From Kocuria marina (GTDB lineage: Bacteria > Actinomycetota > Actinomycetes > Actinomycetales > Micrococcaceae), in assembly GCA_014652975.1 (NCBI GenBank), contig BMZV01000001.1:62001-126000 (forward strand): DNA of 64,000 nucleotides, given 5' to 3'. Below are positions 1 to 9,018 of the stretch, piece by piece. Position 1 is the stretch's first letter. The number at the start of each line of letters is the position of its first letter. The notes beneath the pieces are model-generated. The model was not told where the DNA came from. It ran no database searches and worked only from the letters and a program-made list of their open reading frames with translations. The translations under genes and the position numbers were made by a program.

Positions 1-310
1 CCTCCGTGGCGCCGCGCAACGTGAGGTTCTCGGAGAACGCCCCGGGGCCCAGATCGCGGCCCTCGCGGCGCCACGCGTCGTAGTTCTCATGGGGATAGCA
101 GCACACGGCCTTCTCGGGGCCGCCGTGCACCGGGATGTCCCCCTGCTCGTCGCCGATGAATCCCGTGGCGCTCAGGAACACCCGGTCCGCGCGGGTCTCC
201 TTCTCCGCGGCGGTTTCGAAGACCTTGCCGCCCCAGCGCTGCCGCCGCACCGCGCCGGTGTGCAGTGCGACCACCGCGGCATCCGTGACCGTCAGTTGTG
301 GATTCTCCAT
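1..310 (-). CDS. MOSC-domain protein (YiiM-like), N-terminal part, runs off the window
   Basis: 103 residues are visible from an ATG at 310, preceded by a strong AGGAGGA ribosome site at 314-320; the gene continues beyond base 1. The segment around residues 54-80 (DEQGD, then HGGPEKAV, then CYPHENYDAW) is the conserved core of YiiM-type MOSC proteins. MOSC domains bind sulfur or molybdenum-cofactor-related ligands; YiiM reduces N-hydroxylated compounds in enteric bacteria. The substrate here is unknown. The C-terminal half, including the usual MOSC cysteine, lies outside the window. Confidence 0.8.
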   Translation of the reverse strand, partial: MENPQLTVTDAAVVALHTGAVRRQRWGGKVFETAAEKETRADRVFLSATGFIGDEQGDIPVHGGPEKAVCCYPHENYDAWRREGRDLGPGAFSENLTLRGATE

Positions 311-446
311 GGGTCCTCCTGATCCCGGGGACTGCTCACCGGATGGGGTATGGGCGCCGCTCGCGCGGTCCGGCCGGTCCGCCCGCCTGTCAGTTGCTTC
401 ACGACCCGCGGCGTCTCGCGCTGCCGCGTGCTGTTTCGTGCGCCGC

Positions 447-482
447 GCGTGGCTCGTTGCTCCTTGCTCCTTGCTCCTTGCT
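447..482. repeat. Short tandem 7-mer repeat downstream of trhO
   Basis: The heptamer TTGCTCC is repeated three times back to back, followed by a partial fourth unit, in the 170-bp spacer between trhO and the MOSC gene. Such slippage-prone repeats can vary between strains. No function is apparent. Confidence 0.5.
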
Positions 483-491
483 CGCTGTGAT

Positions 492-1382
492 TCATGCGTG
501 CGCCGGGACACAGTCCGGACAGTACACCCGGGCCCCGGAGGCCGTGCAGTCCTCGCAGCACAGGAACAGCTGCCGGCATGTGGGTTCCGCGCAGTTCACG
601 AACGTGGGTGTCGCCGTGCCGCATTCCTCGCAGCGGCCCAGCGAGCGCGCATCAGGGGAGAATTCCATGTGCATACGCTTGTCGAAGACGTAGAGGGAGC
701 CGTCCCACAGTCCGTGGTCCCCGTACTGCTCGCCGTAGCGCACGATCCCGCCGTCCAGCTGGTACACGTCCCGGAATCCCCGGTTCTTCAGCAGCACGCT
801 CAACACCTCGCAGCGCACTCCCCCGGTGCAGTAGGTCACCACGTGCTTCTCCTTGAGGTGATCGTACTTCCCGGAGTCGAGTTCGCGGATGAAGTCCCGC
901 GTGGTGCCCGTGTCGGGGACGACGGCGTCCCGGAACCTCCCAATCCGCGCCTCCAGCTCGTTGCGACCATCGAAGAACACCACGTTTTCCCCGCCCCGGT
1001 CCACGAGCTGGTGCAGTTCGCGGGGTGTCAGGTGGGTGCCACCGCCCTGGACCCCGTGCTCCGTGACCGTGATGACGTCCGGGGCGTGGAAGGACACGAG
1101 CTCGGGGCGCACCTTGACGCTCAACCGGGGGAAGTCGTCCCCGCGGCCGTCCGACCACTTGACGTCCGCATCCTTGAACGGGACGTACTCCCGCAGCCCG
1201 CGGACGTACCGTTTCACGTCCTGGATGTCCCCGCCCACCGTGGCGTTGATCCCCTGTGCGGAGACGATGATCCGCCCCGTCACATTGCTGCTCCGCGCCA
1301 GGTTCAGCTGCCACAACCGCACCGCCTCCGGATCCGGCAAGGGTGTGAAGACGTAGAACAGCACGATCTTGGGGAGGGACAT
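492..1382 (-). CDS. trhO: tRNA uridine(34) hydroxylase TrhO (UPF0176 rhodanese-fold protein)
   Basis: 296 aa. It begins with the family start [12 protein letters not shown], an acylphosphatase-like ferredoxin-fold N-terminus, followed by a rhodanese domain with the active-site loop CTGGVRCE (Cys185). The C-terminus is rich in cysteines (about residues 251-291, CxxC pairs), as in the actinobacterial and enteric YceA proteins. The family makes 5-hydroxyuridine at the wobble position of certain tRNAs in an oxygen-dependent reaction. Full length, single gene, no obvious operon partner. Confidence 0.9.
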   Translation of the reverse strand: MSLPKIVLFYVFTPLPDPEAVRLWQLNLARSSNVTGRIIVSAQGINATVGGDIQDVKRYVRGLREYVPFKDADVKWSDGRGDDFPRLSVKVRPELVSFHAPDVITVTEHGVQGGGTHLTPRELHQLVDRGGENVVFFDGRNELEARIGRFRDAVVPDTGTTRDFIRELDSGKYDHLKEKHVVTYCTGGVRCEVLSVLLKNRGFRDVYQLDGGIVRYGEQYGDHGLWDGSLYVFDKRMHMEFSPDARSLGRCEECGTATPTFVNCAEPTCRQLFLCCEDCTASGARVYCPDCVPAHA

Positions 1383-1708
1383 GACTCCAGCGTAGATCCC
1401 CGCTCCGACCGAACATCTGTGCCCCGAAAAAGCCGTTCCCGGCCGATCCCGCGGTCGTTCCGGGGCATGTGTGTTGTGGAGTGGGATTGCCGCGGGGGTG
1501 TAAGGCGGGGGATGTGGGGCGGGGTGCGGGTGCGCGTGGCCCTCGCTGGATTGGATACAGCCGTGGGGAGGGCCGCACCTGTCACCGACCCGGCGGTGTG
1601 GGGCTCACAGGTCCCGCGATCCGTGCTCCGCGCGGTGGACGCCCGACTTGATGAGCCGCCAATGACCCACCGGCGCCGAACCTCCGGCACATCGTTCTAG
1701 GGAGCACC
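1383..1708. other. Intergenic region between divergent trhO and a putative small gene
   Basis: 326 bp without a convincing gene. Open frames here lack codon bias and start signals. It should hold the trhO promoter and, near 1694-1705, an AGGGAG ribosome site for the small reading frame at 1709. Confidence 0.4.
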
Positions 1709-1838
1709 ATGTCCACCGCGTCCGTTTCCGTCGGCGCCCCCAGCGCTCATCGTGATCTTCTCCCTGCTGGCGGGTCGCAACGCGTCCAAGTTATGGACCA
1801 ACGAGGCGCCCGCGAAGGACGTCTCCCCCGCCGGCTGA
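1709..1838 (+). pseudogene. Putative small single-TM protein with a one-base frameshift
   Basis: An ATG at 1709 sits 5 nt after a GGGAG ribosome site and opens MSTASVSVGAP. Removing one C from the C5 run near 1737-1741 would continue it as ALIVIFSLLAGRNASKLW to a TGA at 1836-1838, giving a 42-residue protein with one hydrophobic helix and a charged tail. Without the deletion the start and the hydrophobic segment are in different frames. It may be a sequencing error, a recent frameshift or chance. I do not recognise a family. Confidence 0.35.
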
Positions 1839-1927
1839 CCGTTCCCCGCGTACCGGGACGCAGCGGCGTTGTCCGCCGTTCGCGTGAGCCCCCGGGTCCG
1901 GACCTGTCGGCGCGGTCCGCTCCGGTG

Positions 1928-2644
1928 TCACACCCGACGACGCCGCCGCACCCCTCCCCGCTCGCGACGCACGTGTCTGCCCGTGGCGGGTCTGCGGCGC
2001 AACCGTGCCAGCGCCCCGGGGCCGAGGTTCGCGGGGCCGGGCAGGCGCCACCCGAAACGGCGCGCTGCGACGCTGACCACGGCGCTGAGGACGATGGCCC
2101 CGGCCATACCGGCGGTCTCGTGACCCAGGCCCGCGAGCAGCGCCATGAGGCCACTCGAGAGCAGGGCGCTCGTGGCGTAGAGGGTGTTCCCGCCGAAGAT
2201 GGCGGGCAACCGGCCCACGGCGATGTCCCGGATCATCCCCCCGCCCACGGCGGTGACGACCCCCAGCAGGATGGCCGGTGGCCATGCGAGCCCGGCACCC
2301 AGGGCCTTGACGGTGCCCGTGGCGGCCCAGCACCCCACCGAGAGACAGTCGGCCACGAACAGGGCGCGCATCGTCCAGCGGTGACCGAAGACCATGAGGT
2401 AGGCGATCACCGCGCCGGCGAGCGCGGAGGTGAGGTAGGCGGGGTTGGTCAGCGCCACCGGGAAGCCCTGTTGCAGCAGCGTGTCCCGCAGCATGCCGCC
2501 GCCCAGTCCGGAGACGATGGCGAGCACCGTGAATCCCACGAGGTCCATGCGCAATTGGCGGGCCACGACGCCGCCCAGGATCCCGTTGGTCAGCACGCCC
2601 AGCAGATCCACGGCGCTGAAGACGGATGCCGCCTCGATGCTCAC
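1928..2644 (-). CDS. TRIC-type / UPF0126 (YicG-like) membrane channel protein
   Basis: 238 aa from GTG 2644, chosen because GGGAGA lies 7 nt upstream; an in-frame start at 2716 would add an arginine-rich unconserved leader. The protein has about seven hydrophobic helices and two repeated UPF0126 halves, each with the glycine signature (GLGGGMLRDTLL and AVGGGMIRDIAVG) about 85 residues apart. Family members are related to trimeric intracellular cation channels. The C-terminus ends in an arginine-rich cytoplasmic tail. Ion selectivity cannot be read from the sequence. Confidence 0.85.
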   Translation of the reverse strand: MSIEAASVFSAVDLLGVLTNGILGGVVARQLRMDLVGFTVLAIVSGLGGGMLRDTLLQQGFPVALTNPAYLTSALAGAVIAYLMVFGHRWTMRALFVADCLSVGCWAATGTVKALGAGLAWPPAILLGVVTAVGGGMIRDIAVGRLPAIFGGNTLYATSALLSSGLMALLAGLGHETAGMAGAIVLSAVVSVAARRFGWRLPGPANLGPGALARLRRRPATGRHVRRERGGVRRRRRV

Positions 2645-2857
2645 TGCGTGTTCTCCCGTCGACCCGTTGCGTGAACGGGGACCAGCATAGGGGCCGATCG
2701 GCGCACCGGGCGGCAACCGGCACGTCGATCGGTTACGCGGGTGGGAACCCCGGCTGCCCGTGGTGCACCCCGTGGGGGTATCGGTGCACGTCAGAGCGGA
2801 TCCGAAGATTCACCCGGGAGCAATCCACGGGTCACCCACGGCGCCGATCATGAGGTC

Positions 2858-4483
2858 ATGACTCTTCAGAACGGCCCCTTGAACCGTCGTCAGCTCATGA
2901 GCGGGGCCGCCCTGGCCGCCGCCGTGACCGCCGTCCCCTCCGCCGCGCTCGCCCATGACAAGCCCTCTCGCGGGCCGGGGCTCGTGGTCGAGCGCCTCAC
3001 CCTCCCGAGCGGGGTGGCCAGTGGCGACGTCACCTCCGACTCCGCCGTGCTGTGGGCACGATCCTCCGGCGCGGGGCGCTTGCACGCCGTACTGCGGGCC
3101 ACCGCGGCGGACGGCACCGTCCTGCGCGGGCGCCACGCCACCAAGCTGCACCTCGTGAGCGGGTGGGCCCACCCCGGGACCGACCACACGGCCAAGATCC
3201 TGGCCCGGAAGCTTCCCGCCGGAACCCGCTTCGACGTGACGTACCGTTTCGAGGACGACTCCGGACGCATGGGTGAGCGACTCACGGGGTCGTTCACGAC
3301 CGCCCCGGAGCGTACGAACCGCCGCGGTCAGTGCGCTCCCCAGTCCTTTGTATGGACCGCTGACACCGCCGGTCAGGGCTACGGCATCAACCCGGAGATC
3401 GGAGGCATGCGCGGTTATGCGGCAATGCATGCCACGCGGCCCGATTTCTTCCTGCACTCCGGGGACACGATTTACGCGGACAACCCCCTGGAGCCCACGC
3501 GCCAGGTACCGGGTGAACCGCTGTGGCGCAATGAGGTCACGGAGGAGGTCTCCAAGGTCGCCGAGACGCTTGCCGAGTTCCGGGGCCGCCACCGCTACAA
3601 CATGATGGACACCAACCTGCGGGCCATGTACGCGGAGGTCCCCGTGATCGCGCAGTGGGACGACCACGAGACCACTAACAACTGGTGGCCCGGTGAGGTC
3701 CTGGACGACCCGCGGTACACGCAGGTCCGGGACGTGGACACCCTGGCCGCCCGCGGTCGGCAGGCGTGGCAGGAGTACATGCCCATCGCCGACTCCCGCG
3801 CACTGCGCCGCGGCACCGGTTTCGAGCCCGCGCGCATCCACCGCAAGATCGCCCGGGGCCCTCATCTGGACGTCTTCGCCCTGGACATGCGCACGTTCAA
3901 GAGCGAGAACACCAATGGGCTGGAGTCGCACGAGACGGAGATCCTGGGCGAGGAACAGACCCGGTGGTTGATCCACGAGCTGTGCCGGTCCCGGGCCACG
4001 TGGAAGGTCATCGGCAACGACCTCCCCCTGGGTCTGGTGGTCCCGGACGGGAAGGGACAGGAATCCATCTCCAACGCGAACCACGGTGCACCACTGGGCC
4101 GTGAGCTGCAGCTGGCCCGCGTGCTCAAGGCGATCAAGGACCACCGGATCAAGAACGTGGTGTTCCTCACCGGGGACGTGCACTACTGCGCAGCCCACCA
4201 CTACTCCCCGGAGCGGGCCGCGTTCAAGGACTTCACGCCGTTCTGGGAGTTCGTGGCCGGGCCCATCAACGCCGGTTCCTTCGGCCCCAACGAGCTGGAC
4301 CGCACGTTCGGCCCCCGCGTGGACTTCCAACAGGCCGGTCCGCCCATGGGCTCCCCGCGCTCGGGCGAGCACCAGTACTTCGGACACGTGAACGTCTCGG
4401 GGGACGGCAGCGCGTTCACGGTGCGCCTCATCAACGCCAACGGCACCACGGTCTACACCCGCACGCTCACGCCGCAGCGGTGA
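2858..4483 (+). CDS. phoD: Alkaline phosphatase D family protein, Tat-exported
   Basis: 541 aa. The N-terminus has a twin-arginine signal (NRRQLM at residues 9-14, hydrophobic stretch, ALA cleavage site near 34). An N-terminal PhoD domain is followed by a metallophosphatase domain with the PhoD motifs SGDTIYAD, QWDDHE and TGDVHYCAAHHY. PhoD enzymes are Ca/Fe-dependent phosphodiesterase/phosphomonoesterases acting outside the membrane on organic phosphate or teichoic acid. The segment after the linker reads FVWTADTAGQGYG and lacks the cysteine that ligates iron in Bacillus PhoD, a variation to check. Start chosen at ATG 2858 because it places the Tat motif correctly. Confidence 0.88.
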   Translation: MTLQNGPLNRRQLMSGAALAAAVTAVPSAALAHDKPSRGPGLVVERLTLPSGVASGDVTSDSAVLWARSSGAGRLHAVLRATAADGTVLRGRHATKLHLVSGWAHPGTDHTAKILARKLPAGTRFDVTYRFEDDSGRMGERLTGSFTTAPERTNRRGQCAPQSFVWTADTAGQGYGINPEIGGMRGYAAMHATRPDFFLHSGDTIYADNPLEPTRQVPGEPLWRNEVTEEVSKVAETLAEFRGRHRYNMMDTNLRAMYAEVPVIAQWDDHETTNNWWPGEVLDDPRYTQVRDVDTLAARGRQAWQEYMPIADSRALRRGTGFEPARIHRKIARGPHLDVFALDMRTFKSENTNGLESHETEILGEEQTRWLIHELCRSRATWKVIGNDLPLGLVVPDGKGQESISNANHGAPLGRELQLARVLKAIKDHRIKNVVFLTGDVHYCAAHHYSPERAAFKDFTPFWEFVAGPINAGSFGPNELDRTFGPRVDFQQAGPPMGSPRSGEHQYFGHVNVSGDGSAFTVRLINANGTTVYTRTLTPQR

Positions 4484-4564
4484 CCGCCGCGTGCGCCCTG
4501 CGGCACCCACGAACACCCCGCTGGCGTGGTGTTGCGTGCTCCGCGGATGCGCCAGGATAGGAGC

Positions 4565-5008
4565 ATGAACGACACCCTGCCCGGTTACACCGTCCTGGAC
4601 GGCCCGCCCACGATCCCGGACTACCTGACGCTGCGCCGTGAGGCGGGGATGAGCCCCAAGACCGAGGAGCAGGCCGCGGCCGGGATCGGCGGCGCGTGGG
4701 CGGCGGTCCACGTGATCCACGACGAGTCCGGCGACACCGTGGGCATGGGCCGGGTGATCGGGGACGGCGGGTGGTACTTCCACGTCATCGACATGGCGGT
4801 GTTGCCGCCGCACCAGGGCAGGGGTATCGGCTCCGCGGTCCTGCGCGCGCTGCTGGATCGCATCCGCCGCGACGCACCGCCGGGCGTGTACGTGTCCCTC
4901 ATGGCGGATGAGCCCGGACGTCCGCTGTACGAGCGGCACGGGTTCACGGACCCGGCGCCGCGGACCATCGGGATGAGCCTGTCCTTGGATCGTGGTGCGC
5001 ATGACTGA
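4565..5008 (+). CDS. GNAT-family N-acetyltransferase
   Basis: 147 aa. The GNAT core is clear: beta-strand VIDMAVLPPHQGRGIGSAVLRALLDRI contains the acetyl-CoA pyrophosphate loop (Q-x-x-G-x-G), and the C-terminal YERHGF segment is the usual motif B. Substrate unknown. Its stop overlaps the start of the following carboxylesterase by 8 nt, so the two are probably translated together. Confidence 0.85.
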   Translation: MNDTLPGYTVLDGPPTIPDYLTLRREAGMSPKTEEQAAAGIGGAWAAVHVIHDESGDTVGMGRVIGDGGWYFHVIDMAVLPPHQGRGIGSAVLRALLDRIRRDAPPGVYVSLMADEPGRPLYERHGFTDPAPRTIGMSLSLDRGAHD

Positions 5009-6470
5009 GCGTCCCTCCGCTCGGGGAAATCCGGGGTCCGCCCCACAGGACGACGGCGACGCCGCCCCGGGTCACGCCGTTTCAGGTCGCACCGCCCCGC
5101 CCCCGTCCGACGACGCCGTCCCACCCCCGTGCGAAGCACCCACCGCACCCCGGTGGGACGCACCGTGCGGGCGGATCATCGGATGGCGGGACGGCCCCGT
5201 GGATCGTGCCACCGGGATCCGGTACGCGACCGCGGGGCGCTTCGAACAACCGACGCCCGTAGCGGCGTCGTCCGCCGAAATCCACGCGACGGACCCGGCG
5301 CCCGCGTGCCCGCAACCGCCCATGCCGTTCCTGGACGACGTCGTGGGCAGCAACATCGGCGCGCTGCCCCAGGACGAGGACTGCTTGCGCGTGTCCGTCA
5401 CAGTGCCCGCGAACACGCCGCCGGACGCCGGGCTGCCCGTGATGGTGTGGATCCACGGCGGGTCGTACGCGTCCGGGGCGGGAGACGCGCCGTTCTACGA
5501 CCCGCGCGCGCTCGTGAGCGAACAGCGCGTGGTCGTGGTGAACGTGACGTACCGACTGGGGCTGCTCGGTTTCCTGGGCGACGGCGCGGACATCCCCGCC
5601 AACCTCGGGTTACTGGACATGATCGCCGCCCTGCGCTGGACGCGCGAGAACATCGCCGCGTTCGGCGGCGACCCGGCCAACGTCACGGCGTTCGGTCAGT
5701 CCGCGGGCGGGGACGCCGTCGCGCACCTCATGATCGCCGACGGCGCTCGGGGCCTGTTCCGCCGTGCCGTCATCCAGAGCGCGCCGTTCGGCCTATTGGC
5801 CGGGCGCGCCAGGATGAGCGAGCTCATGGCCACGACCGCGAGCACGCTGGCCCGGGACGCGTCGCTCGACGACATCCGCTCGATGCAGCAGCGCGTGGCC
5901 AAGGCCGCCACGCGGTTCGGACTCAAGGGCCAGATGCCGTTCGGACTGCAGTACGGCCACGACCCGCTGCCGCCGGAATCCGAACTGGACCGGCACTGGC
6001 GCGAGGCCGCCCCACACGTGGAGGTCCTCGTGGGCAACACGACCCGCGAAGCCGCGCTGTTCACCGCGCGCATCCCCCCGCTACTCCGGCGGATGAACCA
6101 CCCCCGCAAATCCCGCGGCGTGGAGCGGATCCTGATCAGCCCGTTCACCCAGCGGCTCTACGGCCGGGGTGCCCGCCGGTTCGCGCAACGCCATGTCCGC
6201 TCGGGTGGCACGGGCGCACGCTACGAGTTCTCGTGGGGTGTGGGGCGCAGCCCGATCGCCGCGGCGCACATCTCCGAGCTGCCCCTGCTCTTCCCTGGCC
6301 CGGCATGGGAGCGCACCCCCATGGTCGAGGGACACACGTGGGCGGACGTTCTCGCCGACGGCGCTCGCTTGCGTCGCGCGTGGGCGGACTTCGCGCGGGG
6401 CGAGCCCGTCACGAGTGATTCCCGCGCGGGGCTGCGGGTATTCCCGCCGGATACGGGTCGTGCCGTCTGA
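5001..6470 (+). CDS. Type B carboxylesterase
   Basis: 489 aa, alpha/beta-hydrolase of the carboxylesterase/para-nitrobenzyl esterase family. Seen: oxyanion-hole HGGSY at residues 152-156, the family segment VNVTYRLGLLGFLG, and nucleophile elbow GQSAGG with Ser234. The residue before the serine is Gln where most type B esterases have Glu. The first 60 residues are a low-complexity Pro/Asp-rich extension, so translation may begin later than ATG 5001. No signal peptide is seen, so the enzyme is probably cytoplasmic. It overlaps the upstream GNAT gene by 8 nt. Confidence 0.87.
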   Translation: MTERPSARGNPGSAPQDDGDAAPGHAVSGRTAPPPSDDAVPPPCEAPTAPRWDAPCGRIIGWRDGPVDRATGIRYATAGRFEQPTPVAASSAEIHATDPAPACPQPPMPFLDDVVGSNIGALPQDEDCLRVSVTVPANTPPDAGLPVMVWIHGGSYASGAGDAPFYDPRALVSEQRVVVVNVTYRLGLLGFLGDGADIPANLGLLDMIAALRWTRENIAAFGGDPANVTAFGQSAGGDAVAHLMIADGARGLFRRAVIQSAPFGLLAGRARMSELMATTASTLARDASLDDIRSMQQRVAKAATRFGLKGQMPFGLQYGHDPLPPESELDRHWREAAPHVEVLVGNTTREAALFTARIPPLLRRMNHPRKSRGVERILISPFTQRLYGRGARRFAQRHVRSGGTGARYEFSWGVGRSPIAAAHISELPLLFPGPAWERTPMVEGHTWADVLADGARLRRAWADFARGEPVTSDSRAGLRVFPPDTGRAV

Positions 6471-6493
6471 ACCGGGTGGCTCGAGAACACGGG

Positions 6494-6694
6494 TCACTCG
6501 ACGGCGTCGGGCGTGAACAGGTCCTCGATCCGACATTCGAACACGGCGGCGAGCCGGAACGCCAACGGGAGGCTGGGGTCGAACCGGCCGCGCTCGATCG
6601 AGATCACGGTCTGGCGGGAGACGCCCAGCAATTGCGCGAGGTGGGCCTGCGACCACGACCGGTCTCCCCTCCGCTCCGCGATCCGGTTGTCCAC
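6494..6694 (-). CDS. Small XRE-family transcriptional regulator
   Basis: 66 aa, essentially one helix-turn-helix (SQAHLAQLLGVSRQTVISIERGRFDPS). Its GTG start overlaps the TAG stop of the upstream membrane-protein gene by one base (TAGTG), so the pair forms one operon. Membrane protein plus minimal XRE regulator is a recurrent bacterial arrangement. The regulator probably binds the palindromes at 7187-7227 and represses its own operon (inference). Confidence 0.88.
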   Translation of the reverse strand: MDNRIAERRGDRSWSQAHLAQLLGVSRQTVISIERGRFDPSLPLAFRLAAVFECRIEDLFTPDAVE

Positions 6695-7128
6695 TAGGCC
6701 CCTCGCCTGTTGAGTACCGCGTAGCGGATGGCGGCATCAGCCATGACGAACACGAGCAACAGCACCAGGAGGGCCGATCCCGCGATCTCGAATTGCGTGA
6801 GGGCCAGGACGACGCAGCCCAGCCCAGCCACCACCAGGAAGTCGTGGAAGGCGCCCGAGGCCGCCTTCTCGTACCACTGGCCCTCCACGTTGTCCTCCGC
6901 GTGGGGATCGGACTTCACCGTGTACCGGGAGACGAACACGAACCAGGACAGGGCGAACATGGGCCCGGCGGTGCACACCGCGAAGATGACGAACGCCATG
7001 ATCCGGTTCTCATCGGAGAACCATGCGGCCACGCCACCCAGCGCCGCCGCGGCGAGCGCACCGGTGATGAGCATGGTGACATAGGCGGACGGGGGCGCCT
7101 CCATCCGGCGCTCTGCTCGAGTGGTCAT
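6694..7128 (-). CDS. Four-helix membrane protein paired with XRE regulator
   Basis: 144 aa with four predicted transmembrane helices (about residues 15-35, 42-62, 95-113 and 118-136) and a central polar segment. It resembles membrane proteins commonly encoded just before 65-70 aa XRE regulators. The function is not known. Translation is coupled to the regulator at 6494-6694. Confidence 0.75.
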   Translation of the reverse strand: MTTRAERRMEAPPSAYVTMLITGALAAAALGGVAAWFSDENRIMAFVIFAVCTAGPMFALSWFVFVSRYTVKSDPHAEDNVEGQWYEKAASGAFHDFLVVAGLGCVVLALTQFEIAGSALLVLLLVFVMADAAIRYAVLNRRGA

Positions 7129-7186
7129 GACTGCGATCCCTTCACCCGGTCGGAGCGGGGATACCGTTCCAAATGTCGATGGCTAC

Positions 7187-7227
7187 AGTCAAGTGTGCTT
7201 GACACCCGATGTCAAGGGTGTTTGACA
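7187..7227. promoter_or_regulatory. Tandem palindromic operator of the membrane protein/XRE operon
   Basis: Two 18-bp sites with the pattern TGTCAA-N6-TTGACA (minus strand) occur at 7210-7227 (perfect arms) and 7187-7204 (last base T instead of A), 23 bp centre to centre, about two helical turns. They lie upstream of the operon starting at 7128, and the right-hand one overlaps the last codons of mug. The half-site is also a sigma-70-like -35 hexamer, so repressor binding would block RNA polymerase. Confidence 0.75.
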
Positions 7228-7829
7228 TCCCGAGGTTCAACGCTTCGAGGGGTGTCCTCCGGGTCGACGGCGATGCCCGCGGCGCGGGCGATGTCACCGT
7301 AGATCCGCGCGAGGTCGTCCAGGGAGCTGTGGGCGTTGAGACCGCTGGGGTTGGGTGCCACGAACAGTTCGATGCCCGGCCACGGTGAATCCTGCCGCCC
7401 CGTGACGGCCTTGGGGCGGTCGAAGGCCGCGCGGTACGCGGTGATGCCGAGCACCGCGACCACGGCGGGATGCTCCGCGCGGACCAGTCGGTCCAGCCGC
7501 TGTGCCCCCTCGTGGAACTCCTCCGCGGTGAGCTCATCCGCCCGCGCAGTGGCCCGGGGACACACGTTGCTGATCCCGATCCCCCGGTCGGTCAGTTGCG
7601 CCAGCTCCTCCGGGACGTAGCCGTCGGCGGCGTTGATCAGGGCCGGGGTGATCCCCGCGCGGTGCAGCGCCGGGTAGAACCGGTTACCCGGCCGGGCGAA
7701 GTGCGCACCGGTCGCGGCGGTCCACAGCCCCGGGTTGATACCCACGAACAACAGCCGCAACGGCTGGGGCAGCAGATCCGGGACAGTGCGATCCCGGTAG
7801 GAGTCGAGTTCGGCGCGTGAGAATCCCAT
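7212..7829 (-). CDS. mug: G/U mismatch-specific uracil-DNA glycosylase
   Basis: 205 aa, Mug/TDG branch of the uracil-DNA glycosylase superfamily. Motif 1 is GINPGLWTAATGAHFARPGN (the GINPG active-site loop), and motif 2 is APNPSGLNAHSS. It excises uracil or thymine-type lesions opposite guanine in base-excision repair. The last codons overlap the operator of the downstream operon at 7210-7227. Single gene, ATG at 7829. Confidence 0.92.
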   Translation of the reverse strand: MGFSRAELDSYRDRTVPDLLPQPLRLLFVGINPGLWTAATGAHFARPGNRFYPALHRAGITPALINAADGYVPEELAQLTDRGIGISNVCPRATARADELTAEEFHEGAQRLDRLVRAEHPAVVAVLGITAYRAAFDRPKAVTGRQDSPWPGIELFVAPNPSGLNAHSSLDDLARIYGDIARAAGIAVDPEDTPRSVEPRDVKHP

Positions 7830-8074
7830 GGTGGATCATGCTAGGCCGCAGCACCGACGGCCCGGATGGATGCCGGAACACAGCTGGCGCACTCGGAGCA
7901 GAACGTCCCTCCGTCGAGTCGGGGGGCGCGGCTTGACCACGCCTCCAGCGAAGCCGACAGCGCGGCGGGAACATGCTCCTTCGATGACGCGGAGCGGGCA
8001 GCGCTGCAGGAACCCACCCCTCCGACGACACAGCCCGGAGCGGCGGGAGCGGGCCGGGTCGGAACCAGCGCGCG

Positions 8075-8992
8075 TCATGTCCCCGGCGGCGTCGGCCCCG
8101 TGGATGGCAGACGCCCCGTGCGCACGGCCGCCGCACCGGCGAGGATCACAAGGCCCATCCCGATGATCTCCGCAGGGCCCAGCACCTGCCCCAGGATCAC
8201 CCACCCCACGAGCGCGGCCACGGCCGGTGCCAGACTCACCAGGATCGAGAACGTCTCGGCGGCCAACCTGCGCAGTGACGCGAGTTCGAGGGCGTAGGGC
8301 AGCGCCGAGGACAGCAACGCCACCGCGAGCCCCACGAGCAACACGCGCGGCTCGAGCAGCGCCGCTCCACCGCTCGCGATCCCGAAGGGCGCCGCGAGTA
8401 CCGCGCCCACCACCATGGCCCACGCGAGCCCCTCGGTCCCCGGGAAGCTGCGCCCCGCCTGCCGGGACATCAGGATGTACACGGCCCACATCGCGGCCGC
8501 AGCCATGGCGAAGAACACACCCGCGAGGTCGGGGACCCCGGAGCCCGGGCCCACACCGCTCAACAGCACGACGCCCGCGAGCGCCAGCGCGGCCCACAGC
8601 ACCCCGCTCCACTTCCGGGACAGCACCACGGACAGCGCGAGCGGGCCGAGCAGTTCGATGGTCACCGCGACCCCGAGCGGCAATCGCGCAATGGCCTGGT
8701 AGATCAGCAGGTTCATCCCACCGAGGGCCACCCCGAAGGCGAGCACGACCCCGATCGTGTGCCGCGTGAGCCCCGCCGGGGAAGGTCGTACGACGGCGCA
8801 CAACACCACCGCGGCAATGACCAGTCGCAGGAACACGGCGCCCGTGGCACCCACGTGGTCGAACAGGCCCACGGCGATCGCCGCGCCCGTCTGCGTGACG
8901 AACGCCGCGGCGACCACGAGCAGCACGCCCTGCGCGGACGAACCACCGCTCTCGCGGGCCGTCGGGGAGGTCGAGGGATTCACGGCGTCCAC
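8075..8992 (-). CDS. EamA/DMT-family exporter (RhtA-like)
   Basis: 305 aa with ten hydrophobic helices in two EamA repeats. The order and length match the RhtA branch, which exports threonine, homoserine or related amino acids in enteric bacteria. The substrate here is not determinable. The 245 bp between its stop and mug (7830-8074) contain no supported gene. Confidence 0.85.
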   Translation of the reverse strand: MDAVNPSTSPTARESGGSSAQGVLLVVAAAFVTQTGAAIAVGLFDHVGATGAVFLRLVIAAVVLCAVVRPSPAGLTRHTIGVVLAFGVALGGMNLLIYQAIARLPLGVAVTIELLGPLALSVVLSRKWSGVLWAALALAGVVLLSGVGPGSGVPDLAGVFFAMAAAAMWAVYILMSRQAGRSFPGTEGLAWAMVVGAVLAAPFGIASGGAALLEPRVLLVGLAVALLSSALPYALELASLRRLAAETFSILVSLAPAVAALVGWVILGQVLGPAEIIGMGLVILAGAAAVRTGRLPSTGPTPPGT

Positions 8993-9018
8993 GCTACGCG
9001 GTGCGCCGCGATGCCGGG

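Noticed and set aside
135-1700. Long plus-strand frame of 521 codons
   Set aside because: It is the antisense shadow of the MOSC and trhO genes; the product is Arg/Pro/Val-rich without family features.
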